Assembly (NCBI GenBank): GCA_017432565.1
Contig: JAFRIW010000022.1
Coordinates: 1 to 64,000 of the forward strand
DNA from: Lachnospiraceae bacterium
GTDB lineage: Bacteria; Bacillota; Clostridia; Lachnospirales; Lachnospiraceae
Length of the DNA stretch: 64,000 nucleotides
Reading direction: 5' to 3'
Part shown: positions 1-9,343 of the stretch, in pieces
Layout of the letters: the number at the start of each line of letters is the position of its first letter
Numbering within the stretch: position 1 is the first letter of the stretch
The notes under the pieces: generated by a model
Told to the model about the DNA's origin: nothing
Databases searched by the model: none
What the model saw: the letters and a program-made list of their open reading frames with translations, nothing else
Translations under genes and position numbers: made by a program

Positions 1-57
1 AAGCTTCATCGGATGACCCCGATGGAGTTTCATGCAGCATTTGCAGCTGCAGCATAA
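1..57 (+). pseudogene. C-terminal fragment of an IS3-family transposase (OrfB)
   Basis: An open frame enters from the left edge and stops at TAA 55-57. The last 18 residues include the string LHRMTPMEF, which resembles the C-terminus of IS3-family DDE transposases, where a basic stretch is followed by a TPxEF-like motif. The catalytic residues lie outside the window, so it cannot be told whether the element is intact upstream. The family call rests on a short tail only and is an inference. Confidence 0.5.
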
Positions 58-60
58 AAA

Positions 61-92
61 ATACCGTCAGCTGATCTTTCAACTGACGGTAT
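61..92 (+). terminator. Hairpin after the transposase fragment
   Basis: ATACCGTCAG at 61-70 pairs perfectly with CTGACGGTAT at 83-92. The pairing can extend inward to a TCTT loop with one mismatch. A T-rich stretch follows at about 98-112. It lies directly behind the transposase stop, so it may be a terminator or part of the element's end. Confidence 0.5.
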
Positions 93-259
93 CCAGTTAC
101 TTATTATTTTTCACTGTCCTCTTGACGGGTAGCACACCAGACAGGTCCCGTGACTCTTTTATTTTCTGCTTTTGTAAGATTTCCGGAGAAATTCCGTCTA
201 TATAGATATCAGAGGTAAATAGCGATATCATCAATTCAGAGGCAAGCAAGGAGAAGGAA

Positions 260-1327
260 ATGATCAGGAAAATGAAAAGCACAGCAATAGCAGGAATCTG
301 TCTGGCGGCGGCGCTGCTGCTCCCGGGGTGTGCGGGCATGCCCGTGCAAAATCAGGGAGAACCGGAGCCCGTGCAAAACCCGGAGGAACCGGGGCCCCCG
401 CCTGTCACGGCGGAAGATTCGCAAGCTCCGACAGAAGCATCAGCTCCGGCGGAAGCTTCGCAGGCCACGGCAGAAGCAGCCAGGGTTTATGCCGTCGGCC
501 CTTACGGCAGAATTTCCGTCGAGCTGCCTGAAGACTGGGAGGCGGAGCCCTATGCGGCCGACAGTGAATGGTCAGTTCCCGGCCTGTACGGAATGCGTCT
601 GCACCCGGAATCGGAAAATACCGGGTACATTGATCTGAACTATACGCAGATGTTCGGCGTCTGCGGAACCGGGCTCAGCCAGGAGACAGTGACGCTGGCC
701 GGTGAGGAAGCTTCCGTAGGAACCTATGATAACCATGAGATGTGGGATTTCATCAGCTTCCGCGGAGCCTTTGACCACATCACGGTCCAGAGCGTGATGG
801 CAGAGGAGTGGCCGGAGGCGGACCGGGAAACGGTGATGGGGATTCTGGATACGCTGAAGTATGAGCCGGATGTCGCCGAAGGGGCGGCCGCATATTTTGT
901 GAGCGACTCGGAAATTCCGGAGATCGGCCTCATCGCGGAGGCGCGTGACATCACAGCCACAGGCGCTGTCATCCGGTTCCGGGTCTGGGATCCGGAGCTG
1001 TCTTCCGGTGAACTGCAGTACGGCGATGATTATAAGCTCGAGCGGCTGGAGCAGGGCAGCTGGACGCCGGTGCCGGTTGTTTTCGATGGCGAATGGGGGA
1101 TCAATGATATCGCATATCTGATCCCGAAAGAAGGCAGCCCGGATGATGACGATCCGACAAATGACAGCGGTATAAGCGAGTGGAAGGTGGACTGGGAGTG
1201 GCTTTACGGACCGCTGACGCCTGGTGACTACCGGATCGAAAAAACAGTGACGGATTTCCGGGGCACCGGCGATTATGACATGTACCCGGTCAGAGCCTGT
1301 TTCCACTATGCCGGAGAAGGAGACTGA
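260..1327 (+). CDS. Lipoprotein with C-terminal Ig-like domain
   Basis: This 355-residue protein is predicted to be a membrane-anchored extracellular lipoprotein. The signal peptide ends in the lipobox LLPGC with Cys24 as the lipidated residue. A Pro/Glu/Ala-rich linker runs to about residue 75, followed by a globular region at about 76-205 that I do not recognise. Residues about 225-352, with a GELQYG step and a WEWLYG...PGxYRI...DFRGTGDYD pattern, resemble the Ig-like domain found on clostridial BlaR1-type sensor proteins (Big_14 type); this is recalled from family knowledge. The start has a clear AGGAG eight bases upstream. It stands alone between insertion-sequence debris on both sides. 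The ligand or partner is unknown. Confidence 0.75.
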   Translation: MIRKMKSTAIAGICLAAALLLPGCAGMPVQNQGEPEPVQNPEEPGPPPVTAEDSQAPTEASAPAEASQATAEAARVYAVGPYGRISVELPEDWEAEPYAADSEWSVPGLYGMRLHPESENTGYIDLNYTQMFGVCGTGLSQETVTLAGEEASVGTYDNHEMWDFISFRGAFDHITVQSVMAEEWPEADRETVMGILDTLKYEPDVAEGAAAYFVSDSEIPEIGLIAEARDITATGAVIRFRVWDPELSSGELQYGDDYKLERLEQGSWTPVPVVFDGEWGINDIAYLIPKEGSPDDDDPTNDSGISEWKVDWEWLYGPLTPGDYRIEKTVTDFRGTGDYDMYPVRACFHYAGEGD

Positions 1328-1362
1328 GGAAGTGTAAATAATTCTGTGTAAAGCCTACAGGC
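1326..1362. repeat. Possible insertion-sequence terminal repeat remnant
   Basis: The bases just behind the lipoprotein stop contain AGTGTAAATAATTCTGTGT followed by AAAG. This resembles the terminal inverted repeats of IS256-type elements, in which GTGTAAA motifs flank an AT core. No transposase frame follows. The call is by resemblance only. Confidence 0.35.
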
Positions 1363-1433
1363 GGCGCAAATGAAATTATACCCCGTCGTTAAGGAGTAGA
1401 GGAGACTATTCACATTAAGTTTTACATGGTTGT

Positions 1434-1455
1434 AAAGCTCACGATAGTGGGCTTT
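1434..1455. terminator. Small hairpin, possible terminator
   Basis: AAAGCTCAC at 1434-1442 pairs with GTGGGCTTT at 1447-1455 around a GATA loop with one G-T pair. An AT-rich tail follows on the plus strand. It sits between the lipoprotein and the convergent regulator gene, so it could serve either side. Confidence 0.4.
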
Positions 1456-1542
1456 ATTTATTGTAAGCGGCAAATATGGAGCATAGCTTCAAGTATGAGC
1501 TGGCGCCATTGGAATAAATTGGATTATATGATTCTTTTATCA

Positions 1543-1968
1543 TTATTTACCTGTAATCTTTCTAACCATATTAGCCAGATTGAGAAAATCCTTAGCTTTC
1601 ATGATTGCCATCCCCTGTGACTCATCACCAAGAACGATCAGCTGTTCTCCGGGTGATATATCAAACAACTTCCTGGCCTTTGCAGGTATAACTATTTGTC
1701 CCTTATCTCCAACTGTAACCATACCGAATATATGTTTGCCCTTTGGCGGTACATCCAGCCCCATATTGTCTTCCGGTTCATAATTTGCCAAATCATCAAG
1801 AGACACTCCGAAGAGTTCCGCCATGAGCCTGCACTTTTCTAAATCAGGAATTGTCTCACCGCTCTCCCACTTTGCAACTGCCTGTCTGGATACGCCGACA
1901 GCTTCAGCGATATCCTCCTGAGTCATCTGATTTATCTTTCTAAGTCGAACTATATTTTCACTAAACAT
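1543..1968 (-). CDS. XRE-family HTH regulator with AbrB/SpoVT-like domain
   Basis: This 141-residue protein has an N-terminal Cro/C1-type helix-turn-helix at about residues 5-60 (QEDIAEAVGVSRQAVAKWE) and a C-terminal swapped-hairpin AbrB/MazE-like motif at about 85-130 (VGDKGQIVIPAKAR). Such fusions are DNA-binding regulators. The start at 1968 was chosen because AGGAG lies five to nine bases upstream; a longer frame opening at 2013 lacks a site. The start overlaps the stop of the acyltransferase gene by 8 bases, so the two are probably translationally coupled and co-transcribed. The gene lies in a stretch visibly richer in A+T than the neighbourhood, which suggests acquisition by transfer. 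Confidence 0.85.
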   Translation of the reverse strand: MFSENIVRLRKINQMTQEDIAEAVGVSRQAVAKWESGETIPDLEKCRLMAELFGVSLDDLANYEPEDNMGLDVPPKGKHIFGMVTVGDKGQIVIPAKARKLFDISPGEQLIVLGDESQGMAIMKAKDFLNLANMVRKITGK

Positions 1969-3082
1969 ACTTTTTCTCCTCTTTTTTTTGAACCTTCTTC
2001 CTGCTGATACCAAGGACTGCCCATCTGAAGAACGGTATTCTTGAAATTATAGCGTATAATCCATATCCAAATACGAATCCCGCTGCAAGACTGAGAAGAT
2101 AGCATAAAGGTGCAGGCAGGAGTGCATTCCTGGCAAAAACAAGAGCAACTGTGGATATTCCAAGATAATGGAATACATATAGTCCAAAGCTGTGAGAACT
2201 CATCCACTTTGTAAAATCGTTACTGAAATCTCCAAACCTCGCCATACCGGCGAGCATTGCAAGGGAACCAGAATATGCGCTTGCCGCAAAGAGCGGACCT
2301 CTGTTAACAGGTTTATCGGCATAGTTTGTTCCACCGCGAATAATAAAGTTTAATACCGCAAATGTAATAGCGAGTGCTGCGCCTGTCATAATCAGCACTA
2401 CAGCATATTTCTTCAGCCTGTCCATTACCTCTTCATTTGAAAATACATAGTATCCCAGCATGAAGAATACAAAGTAAAATGCAAATCTGTATACCGAAAT
2501 GATCGGTGTATTAAGTATCTGAGCCGCTCCCCAGATTGGAAAGAAGAAAAGAACGATCAGCCACAGCGGCGTCTTTGAACCAGCCTGAAGGAGCTTTCCT
2601 TTCTCTATATTTCTCACAATCACAAGCACCACGCTATATATCCATAAAAGATGAACGAACCACAGTACTCCGCTTCCTGAACAAACCATTATAAGGAAGA
2701 TAACAAACTTCGGAACTCCTGCTGCCGCCAGCTCTGCCGCTCCATCAGCAAGATGCATATTTACATATCCCTGAATAAACTGGAACACGAAGAGTCCGAT
2801 AGTTGATGGGACAAGAAGCTTCGTGGTTCTGCTCTTTATATATTCCCTGTTTGTATGCTTATCCAGATAAAGCTTTGAGCTTATTCCTGCCACCAGAAAG
2901 AGCACTGGCATAAACCATGGATACACAAGATACTGGAAGATATCGTAAGGCTGAACTTTCAGCCTGGTAATCTGCCCAATTCCTCCCAGAACGCCCTCAG
3001 CATTATACATATAGAATACATGGTATAATACAACGATAACTACTGTAATCCATCTAATGTTGTCCAAGTAATGCTTTCTCAT
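1961..3082 (-). CDS. Acyltransferase family 3 membrane protein
   Basis: This 373-residue integral membrane protein has about ten hydrophobic segments. It begins with the DNIRW...LYH pattern of acyltransferase-3 enzymes (OatA/WecH-like), in which an N-terminal Asp or Arg and a His in helix 1 are characteristic. Such proteins O-acylate surface sugars or peptidoglycan from the membrane; the acceptor here cannot be told. The start has AGGTGG eight bases upstream. The C-terminus is very basic (KKVQKKEEKK). Codon use is AT-rich compared with the genes on either side. The following XRE regulator overlaps its stop, so regulator and enzyme form a two-gene unit. Confidence 0.8.
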   Translation of the reverse strand: MRKHYLDNIRWITVVIVVLYHVFYMYNAEGVLGGIGQITRLKVQPYDIFQYLVYPWFMPVLFLVAGISSKLYLDKHTNREYIKSRTTKLLVPSTIGLFVFQFIQGYVNMHLADGAAELAAAGVPKFVIFLIMVCSGSGVLWFVHLLWIYSVVLVIVRNIEKGKLLQAGSKTPLWLIVLFFFPIWGAAQILNTPIISVYRFAFYFVFFMLGYYVFSNEEVMDRLKKYAVVLIMTGAALAITFAVLNFIIRGGTNYADKPVNRGPLFAASAYSGSLAMLAGMARFGDFSNDFTKWMSSHSFGLYVFHYLGISTVALVFARNALLPAPLCYLLSLAAGFVFGYGLYAIISRIPFFRWAVLGISRKKVQKKEEKKYV

Positions 3083-3238
3083 ATATATCCCACCTTTGCA
3101 ACAAATATTAACATTTTATAGTTTTAAATTTATCTGTAAAAAAAGAAATGTCCACCAAGCAAAGCGAACATTCCCTTATATCTTTTGTTATATTCAGTTG
3201 CATTTTATAAGTTAAAAAAGCTCATCCGGAAGAAAATA

Positions 3239-3258
3239 ATACTTTACCCATAAAGTAT
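3239..3258 (-). terminator. Terminator behind the alpha-glucosidase gene
   Basis: ATACTTTA at 3239-3246 and TAAAGTAT at 3251-3258 form a perfect 8-bp stem with a four-base loop. Read on the minus strand it follows the GH13 stop codon and is followed by a T-rich run. The stem is weak in GC. Confidence 0.5.
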
Positions 3259-3275
3259 CTGAGATCACGCGTGCA

Positions 3276-5162
3276 TTACCTCTCATAGATTACACACTCG
3301 AGCGGGGCGAGGACGTCCGGCTGGGAAGCACTGCCTGCGGAAGAGAGCAGCAGCTCGGCGCCTTCCACGAGGGCGGGGTCATAAGTTGCCTCTTCCTCTG
3401 AGAAGTTGGCGAGGATGATCGCCTCGGCATCTGCACTCTTCCGGATGTAGGCAAAAATCTGCTCATGCTCTTCCAGGAGTTCCTCGAAAGTTCCGCCGGT
3501 CAGCTCACTGTGCGCGGCGCGCAGATCGGCGAGGGCGCGGTACCAGGAGAGAACGGAATCCGGATCCTCCGCCTCGGCCTCCGCGTTGCGCGTTTCGTAG
3601 CCCTCGTTCAGCGGCAGCCACGGCGTCCCGGTCGTAAAGCCTGCATTTTCTTCCGCATTCCAGGGCATCGGAGTGCGGGCGCTGTCCCGGCTGAAATGAT
3701 GAATTGCGTCGAGCGCGTCCTCCTCTGAATGCCCCTCCTGAATCAGGAAGTCGTAGTGATTGATGGTGGAAATATCATTGTAGGCACTGATGTCGTCCCA
3801 GGCCACATTTTGCAGACCCAGCGCCTGACCCTGGTAGAGGAACGGCGTTCCGCGCAGCGTCATCATCAGCGTTCCGATGACTTTGGCCGCGCCGTCCTTG
3901 TCAGCGGTCTCCGGGAAGAAATGATCGACGCACCGGGGCTGATCGTGATTCTCGAAGAAGATGGCGTACCAGCCGTCTTCCGCAGTGTTCGCCTGGCTGT
4001 CGCGGAGAATTTTCTTCAGATCCGCCAGCGTCCACGGACGCGAGGATGACCAGTCGGCCTCGTTCTCCAGATCGATCAGAACATGGGAGAACTCGAAGAC
4101 CATGTCGAAAACACCGCTGCTGCCGACCCACTGGGGAAGTTCTTCGGCGCTCACGCCGTTGGCTTCGCCCACCGTGAACAGATCGGTGCCGGCCAGCACG
4201 TTGTCCTTGAATTCATGCAGATAGTCCAGAATGCCTTCGGTGTTGGCGGTGATGGGATGAATCGCCGCGAGGCCGTCGCCGGCGTCAGGCTCTCCGTCGG
4301 CAAAATCAGGCTTCTTGATGTAGGTGACGGCATCCAGGCGGAATCCGCCGACGCCTTTGTCGACCCAGAACTGTGCCGCGTCGTAGAGGGCCTGCCGGAC
4401 TTCCGGATTTGCCCAGTTCAGGTCGGGCTGCTCCTTTAGGAATGTGTGAAGATAATACTGTCCGCGGGTCTCGGACCATGTCCAGGCGCTGCCGCCGAAG
4501 ATGCTGCGCCAGTTGGTCGGCTCGCTGCCGTCGGGTTTTGCATCCCGCCAGATATACCAGTCGCTTTTATCATTGTCCCGGCTCGAAGCAGACTCCAGGA
4601 ACCAGTCGTGCTGATCGGAGATGTGGTTGAAAACCAGATCCATGACAATGCGGATATCGCGTTTGCCGGCCTCCTCAATCAGGCGGTCCATGTCCTCCAT
4701 GGTTCCGAACATTTCGTCGATCGCGCAGTAATCTGCGACGTCATAGCCGTTGTCGGCCTGCGGAGACTTGAAGCATGGGGTCAGCCAGATGGCGCCGACA
4801 CCCAGCTCTTTCAGATAGTCGAGTTTTTCCGTGACACCGTTCAGGTCGCCGATGCCGTCCCCGTCCGTGTCGTTGAAGCTGCGCACGTAGATTTCGCAGA
4901 CATTGGTTTTCTGCCACCACTTCAGTCCTTCAGCCATTTCCGTTCCGCCTTCCTGATCCTGCTGTACCTGTTCCGCAGCCGGCTCTGCCTGTTCCGCATC
5001 TGTCTGTTCCTCACTCGCCGCCGGCGTCTGAGATGTCGCCGCCGGTGTCTGAGATGCCGCCGGTTCCTGAGATGCCGGCGCCGGCACGCTGTATGCGCAT
5101 CCGGCCAGCATTGAAAGTACCAGTACCGCACTGATTCCTGAAAGGATCTGTCTGCGAAGCAT
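3276..5162 (-). CDS. Extracellular GH13 alpha-glucosidase lipoprotein
   Basis: This protein of about 628 residues should hydrolyse alpha-1,4 or alpha-1,6 glucosidic bonds at the cell surface. Its signal peptide ends in the lipobox LAGC (Cys22), followed by an Ala/Gln/Glu linker to about residue 75. The catalytic GH13 barrel shows the nucleophile Asp277 (GGFRLDAV), acid/base Glu333 (FTVGEANG) and transition-state Asp407 (FFENHDQPR). MDLVFNH, DLNWANPEVR and SARTPMPW match the oligo-1,6-glucosidase/alpha-glucosidase branch rather than endo-amylases. The frame can be read from a TTG at 5183, but that lies across the AGGAGG site; the ATG at 5162 is the better start. It is divergent from the next lipoprotein gene, and no sugar transporter is adjacent. 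Confidence 0.9.
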   Translation of the reverse strand: MLRRQILSGISAVLVLSMLAGCAYSVPAPASQEPAASQTPAATSQTPAASEEQTDAEQAEPAAEQVQQDQEGGTEMAEGLKWWQKTNVCEIYVRSFNDTDGDGIGDLNGVTEKLDYLKELGVGAIWLTPCFKSPQADNGYDVADYCAIDEMFGTMEDMDRLIEEAGKRDIRIVMDLVFNHISDQHDWFLESASSRDNDKSDWYIWRDAKPDGSEPTNWRSIFGGSAWTWSETRGQYYLHTFLKEQPDLNWANPEVRQALYDAAQFWVDKGVGGFRLDAVTYIKKPDFADGEPDAGDGLAAIHPITANTEGILDYLHEFKDNVLAGTDLFTVGEANGVSAEELPQWVGSSGVFDMVFEFSHVLIDLENEADWSSSRPWTLADLKKILRDSQANTAEDGWYAIFFENHDQPRCVDHFFPETADKDGAAKVIGTLMMTLRGTPFLYQGQALGLQNVAWDDISAYNDISTINHYDFLIQEGHSEEDALDAIHHFSRDSARTPMPWNAEENAGFTTGTPWLPLNEGYETRNAEAEAEDPDSVLSWYRALADLRAAHSELTGGTFEELLEEHEQIFAYIRKSADAEAIILANFSEEEATYDPALVEGAELLLSSAGSASQPDVLAPLECVIYER

Positions 5163-5309
5163 CTGTCTGTTTTCCTCCTGCAATTCAAATGGTTGTTACC
5201 TGATATCTTAGCATATTCGGGCGCAGAGGGGATGCCTGCACAGGCTCGTCTATGATAAAATTATTCTGTATGCAGTTCAGATACGCACTCCGACGGGAGG
5301 GAACTGAGT

Positions 5310-6470
5310 ATGAAGACGAAAATGAATATAAAAAAGACATATTTCCTGATTCCGGTGCTGCTGACTGTCTTGTGTCTTGCCGGATGTGAGAGCACTTACG
5401 AGGAAAGTGAAGACCAGGAACTGACTGCGGCAGGCCGTGCGGTTCTGGAGAGCTGGCTTCAGGAAGAAACGGATGTGTTTCCGGAGGCGGAGATTCTTTC
5501 CTGCACATCGGACATCTTTCAATATCCCGGCAATGTCCGGGCTCATCTGACCGGGTATGTCTCGGGCGAAATTCAGAGCGGTGATACGACCACCGGCTAT
5601 ACCGTCTGTCCTGCGACCGGACAGGTTTATCTGGATGCGGATATGGATTTTCTGGCGGATACGGCCTACGATTACATTCTGTCCTGCCTGGAACTGGAGG
5701 AGATCGAAGAACTCGACCAGTATTCCGTGACACTGGAACTGCCGTACACCTATGAGGGATCCAGCCGCAGCGTCTCCTTAATGAATAAAAGATTCACCTA
5801 CGGGAGACTGCCCGCGGACCTGGCGCTGCAGGCGCAGGAATCTGTCGAAATTGAGACAGAGGACGCCGCACCGGAAGACTTCCGGGAGGCGCTCATCGCC
5901 TACCTTTCCGATCCCGACAACATGGACTGCCTTGGTGTTAATCTGCAGGGGAAAGTGTCGGACGAGGTCGATTTTGACCGATATGACCTGCCCTATATTC
6001 AGGAGCGGGAGAGGCAGGACGGTCTTTATTTCAGCAATTTCTATTTCTGGCATAAGGACGAATCTGTCAACGGCGCAGCGTGGCTGGTGGAGAGTGAGCG
6101 GCGCGACTGGATTGAGAAGGACGGGCTGAAGCTGCGGGCGCTGATGTCGATGCGCTCGGATCTTGCCGATTCGAGAGAGCCGGACGGCATTCTGCACGAG
6201 CGGTACACCTATGATGAGGAGAATATCGGAATTCAGGAGACGGAAGAGGGCTGGCAGATCACGTTCCTGAACGACGCAAAGGGGCCGTGCTTTTATCTCT
6301 ATGCACCGGAGGATCATCCGATGCGGGCGCATGATTACACATTGAAGACGGAGGACGACGAGCAGGAAGTGCACTGGGAGTATGACGAAGATGTGCAGGC
6401 CTATGCGCTCGTCAACGCGCAGGGCAGTGCCTGGTATTTCAGCCAGCCCGCGGATCTGACCATCCGATAA
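5310..6470 (+). CDS. Lipoprotein of unknown function
   Basis: This 386-residue protein starts with a signal peptide ending in the lipobox CLAGC (Cys26). The mature part is acidic, apparently soluble, and matches no domain I recognise. It contains several Asp/Glu-rich stretches near residues 120-145 and 340-365. GGGAGG lies nine bases before the start. The SpoIIE-type phosphatase begins 63 bases downstream on the same strand, so the lipoprotein may be an outer sensor or simply a neighbour in the same transcript. Confidence 0.7.
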   Translation: MKTKMNIKKTYFLIPVLLTVLCLAGCESTYEESEDQELTAAGRAVLESWLQEETDVFPEAEILSCTSDIFQYPGNVRAHLTGYVSGEIQSGDTTTGYTVCPATGQVYLDADMDFLADTAYDYILSCLELEEIEELDQYSVTLELPYTYEGSSRSVSLMNKRFTYGRLPADLALQAQESVEIETEDAAPEDFREALIAYLSDPDNMDCLGVNLQGKVSDEVDFDRYDLPYIQERERQDGLYFSNFYFWHKDESVNGAAWLVESERRDWIEKDGLKLRALMSMRSDLADSREPDGILHERYTYDEENIGIQETEEGWQITFLNDAKGPCFYLYAPEDHPMRAHDYTLKTEDDEQEVHWEYDEDVQAYALVNAQGSAWYFSQPADLTIR

Positions 6471-6533
6471 AGATCATCTGATGAAGAACAATCTATAAAG
6501 AAAACAGGGCGAAAGAAGAGGAGATTCCCTTTT

Positions 6534-8702
6534 ATGAAAAAGCTGTTTGGCATCAGGCCGGGCGGACTGAAAAGGAAAATGGCAATCCTTGTGCTGACAA
6601 TCCTGATTGTGACCGTTGCGGTTCTTTCAGTCTTCTCCGAGCTGCGGAGCAGGATCCTGACCCGGATTGTGGGAGAGACCCGGATCGAGCAGACTGCGGC
6701 GATTTCACAGGTCTCCGGGGATACCATGGACGCGATGATGAAGAGCGCGCTCGTCGATTCGATCGAGCTGCAGGCCAACATCGCGGACAATGACTTTACC
6801 GAAATCGTCAACGAGACTTACATGCTGCAGTCCATGGCGCAGGGTGTCATTGAAAACCGGGACAGTCTGGATCCCATGGAGGTTCTGCCGCCGGATCCGG
6901 AAAAGGACGGGGAGCCGTCGGTCATGGTCCTGTGCGAGGCAGGCGTGGACTACAAAAGGTCCAGGTATCTCGGGCTGATGGCGCACCTGGGCACGCCGAT
7001 GCTCGCGATGCTTGCGAATTCCGAGAAGATCGACGCCTGTTATGTCGGCCTCGCGGACGGGACATTTTTCTGCGTGGACGACAGCACGAAGAACCGGTTT
7101 GATGAGAACGGGAAGCTGAAAGCTTTTCCGGTGCGTGAGCGGCCCTGGTACAAAGGCGCGCTGGAGACAGGGCGGCTGTATTTTACGGGAATCGAGACGG
7201 ACGCCTTCAGCGGTGTACAGAGCCTGACCTGCTCTGCACCGATCATCGTGGACGGCAAGACGCTCGGCGTCGTCGGCATTGACATCATACTCGACAATAT
7301 GCGTGATTTTGTCCACTCCGCGTCAGGCGGCGGCAGTTATGCGTTTATTGTCAATCAGGCGGGAGAGGTTCTGCTCGCGCCGCCGGACAACGGCCTGTTT
7401 GAAATCGGACAGGATCTCGGAGCGTCCGAAAATGCGGAAGTGCAGGAATTTGTCCGGGAGGCGCTGGACAGCACGACACGGCTCGCGATTCTCACCCTGG
7501 GCGGAAAACAGTATTATGCGGCCGGCTCGCCCATGCCGACGGTCGGCTGGGCAGCGATTGCTTTGGTCGACAAGGAGATCACGGAGGCGCCGGAGAAGCA
7601 GATGCTGGCGGAATATGACCGGATCAATGAAGACGCGACGGCCGCCTTCCGGGCCAGCTCGGACCGGCTCAAATGGGCGAACCGCCTGGCGATCACACTG
7701 CTGCTGCTCTTCAGCATCGCCGTTGCGCTGCGCGCGGCGGGCAAAATCTCGCGTCCCCTCGAGGAGATGACCGACAATATCATTGACAGCAGCGAAACCG
7801 GAAGATTGTTCGAGATGAAGGACAGTTACCGGACCAATGATGAAATCGAAGTGCTGGCGCTGTCTTTTGACGAGTTGTCGAAGAGGACGAAGCAGTACAT
7901 CGAGGACATCACGCAGATCACAAAGGAAAAGGAGCGGGTCAGCACGGAGCTGAACATGGCAAATCAGATTCAGACCAGCATGCTGCCGCATATTTTCCCT
8001 GCGTTCCCGGACCGGAAGGAATTCGATCTGTATGCCAAAATGGACCCCGCGAGAGAGGTCGGCGGCGATTTCTATGACTTCTTCCTGATCGACGAGGATC
8101 ATCTGTGCATGGTCATGGCGGACGTGAGCGGCAAGGGCATTCCGGCGGCTCTGTTCATGATGATTTCCAAAGTCATCCTGCAGAGCTGCGCCATGCTGGG
8201 ACGGTCTCCTGCCGAAATTCTGGAGAAGACCAACGAGGCGCTGTGCTCCAGCAACCAGGTCGAGATGTTCGTCACGGTCTGGCTGGGAATCCTGGAGATC
8301 TCGACCGGAAAGATCACGGCGGCCAACGCCGGCCACGAATATCCCGCGATGACAAAAGACGGAACCTTCGAGCTGCTCAAGGGCAGACACGGTTTTGTCA
8401 TCGGCGGCCTGGAGGGCGTCGTCTATCACGAGTATGAACTGCAGATGAAGCCGGGCGATAAGCTGTTCCTGTACACCGACGGTGTGCCGGAGGCGACGGA
8501 TGCTCAGAATCAGATGTTCGGCACCGGCCGCATGCTCGAAGCCCTCAACCGGGAGAAGGATGCGGACTCGGAGAAAATCCTGGAGAATGTCCGGGAGGAT
8601 CTCGACAAATTTGTCAGCGGCGCGGAGCAGTTCGACGATCTGACCATGCTCTGCATCGAATACAACGGGGCGGACGTTAATAAGAATCAGACGCAGGAGT
8701 GA
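6534..8702 (+). CDS. Cache-HAMP-SpoIIE/PP2C phosphatase (RsbU-like)
   Basis: This 722-residue membrane phosphatase is predicted to sense an extracellular signal and dephosphorylate a STAS-type anti-anti-sigma factor. TM1 is at about 14-36. An extracytoplasmic dCache-like sensor spans about 40-378 (RERPWYKGAL and GVVGIDI are typical). TM2 is at about 383-403, HAMP at about 405-465, and the PP2C domain at about 490-715, with the metal-binding stretches EVGGDFYDFF and ADVSGKG and the C-terminal EQFDDLTML. The start follows GAAGAGGAG. A methyltransferase gene follows after 10 bases. No STAS or anti-sigma gene is adjacent, so the target lies elsewhere. It resembles the C-terminal half of the second SpoIIE protein at 60248-62620. 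Confidence 0.9.
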   Translation: MKKLFGIRPGGLKRKMAILVLTILIVTVAVLSVFSELRSRILTRIVGETRIEQTAAISQVSGDTMDAMMKSALVDSIELQANIADNDFTEIVNETYMLQSMAQGVIENRDSLDPMEVLPPDPEKDGEPSVMVLCEAGVDYKRSRYLGLMAHLGTPMLAMLANSEKIDACYVGLADGTFFCVDDSTKNRFDENGKLKAFPVRERPWYKGALETGRLYFTGIETDAFSGVQSLTCSAPIIVDGKTLGVVGIDIILDNMRDFVHSASGGGSYAFIVNQAGEVLLAPPDNGLFEIGQDLGASENAEVQEFVREALDSTTRLAILTLGGKQYYAAGSPMPTVGWAAIALVDKEITEAPEKQMLAEYDRINEDATAAFRASSDRLKWANRLAITLLLLFSIAVALRAAGKISRPLEEMTDNIIDSSETGRLFEMKDSYRTNDEIEVLALSFDELSKRTKQYIEDITQITKEKERVSTELNMANQIQTSMLPHIFPAFPDRKEFDLYAKMDPAREVGGDFYDFFLIDEDHLCMVMADVSGKGIPAALFMMISKVILQSCAMLGRSPAEILEKTNEALCSSNQVEMFVTVWLGILEISTGKITAANAGHEYPAMTKDGTFELLKGRHGFVIGGLEGVVYHEYELQMKPGDKLFLYTDGVPEATDAQNQMFGTGRMLEALNREKDADSEKILENVREDLDKFVSGAEQFDDLTMLCIEYNGADVNKNQTQE

Positions 8703-8712
8703 AGAGACAACA

Positions 8713-9300
8713 GTGAGCGGAACAAACTATTATGATGAGCACGCACAGGCGTTTATTGAATCGACGCTGAACGCGGACGTCTCCGGACTCTATGCGCGGT
8801 TTGAAGAAAAGCTGACGCCGGGCTGCAGCATCCTGGACCTGGGGTGCGGGAGCGGCCGGGACAGCCTGTATTTTTCCCGCCGCGGCTACACGGTGGGCGC
8901 GCTGGATCCCTCGCCGGCCATGTGCGCGCAGACCAAGGCGCTGGCAGGCGTTCCGGTCTATGAGATGCAGGCCGAGGAGATGGATTTTGACAGACAGTTC
9001 GACGCCGTCTGGGCCTGCGCGTCCCTGCTGCATGTGCCGTGGGAGCTGCAGGCGGAGGTGCTGCGGCGCATTGCCCGCGCCTTGAAGGAGGGCGGCATCT
9101 GCTACTGCTCCTGGAAGTACGGGGAGAGCGACCGGGAGAAAGACGGCCGGCACTTCACGGATCTGACGGAGGATTCTTTCCGTCAGCTGATGCAAAATGT
9201 GCCCGAGCTCCGGGAAGAGGCCGTCTGGACGACACAGGACGTGCGCAAAGGGCGGGGCGGCGAAAAGTGGCTGAATGCATTGGTGCGGCGTGTGGATTAA
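8713..9300 (+). CDS. Class I SAM-dependent methyltransferase
   Basis: This 195-residue protein has the SAM-binding motif ILDLGCGSGRDS at about residues 40-50, an acidic motif II (GALDPSP) and the N-terminal YYDEHAQAF signature common in TehB/Tam-like small-molecule methyltransferases. The substrate is unknown. The start is GTG at 8713, with an AGGAG overlapping the end of the phosphatase gene, so translation is probably coupled to it. The C-terminal part carries charged patches but no extra domain. Confidence 0.8.
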   Translation: MSGTNYYDEHAQAFIESTLNADVSGLYARFEEKLTPGCSILDLGCGSGRDSLYFSRRGYTVGALDPSPAMCAQTKALAGVPVYEMQAEEMDFDRQFDAVWACASLLHVPWELQAEVLRRIARALKEGGICYCSWKYGESDREKDGRHFTDLTEDSFRQLMQNVPELREEAVWTTQDVRKGRGGEKWLNALVRRVD

Positions 9301-9343
9301 AGCGGCTGCGCTGCAGCGATAAACAGGGAAGGACTATAAAACC

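Noticed and set aside
572-1306. Long minus-strand frame opposite the first lipoprotein
   Set aside because: It lies entirely against a gene with a signal peptide and ribosome site, has no recognisable motif, and its composition is that of an antisense shadow in GC-rich DNA.
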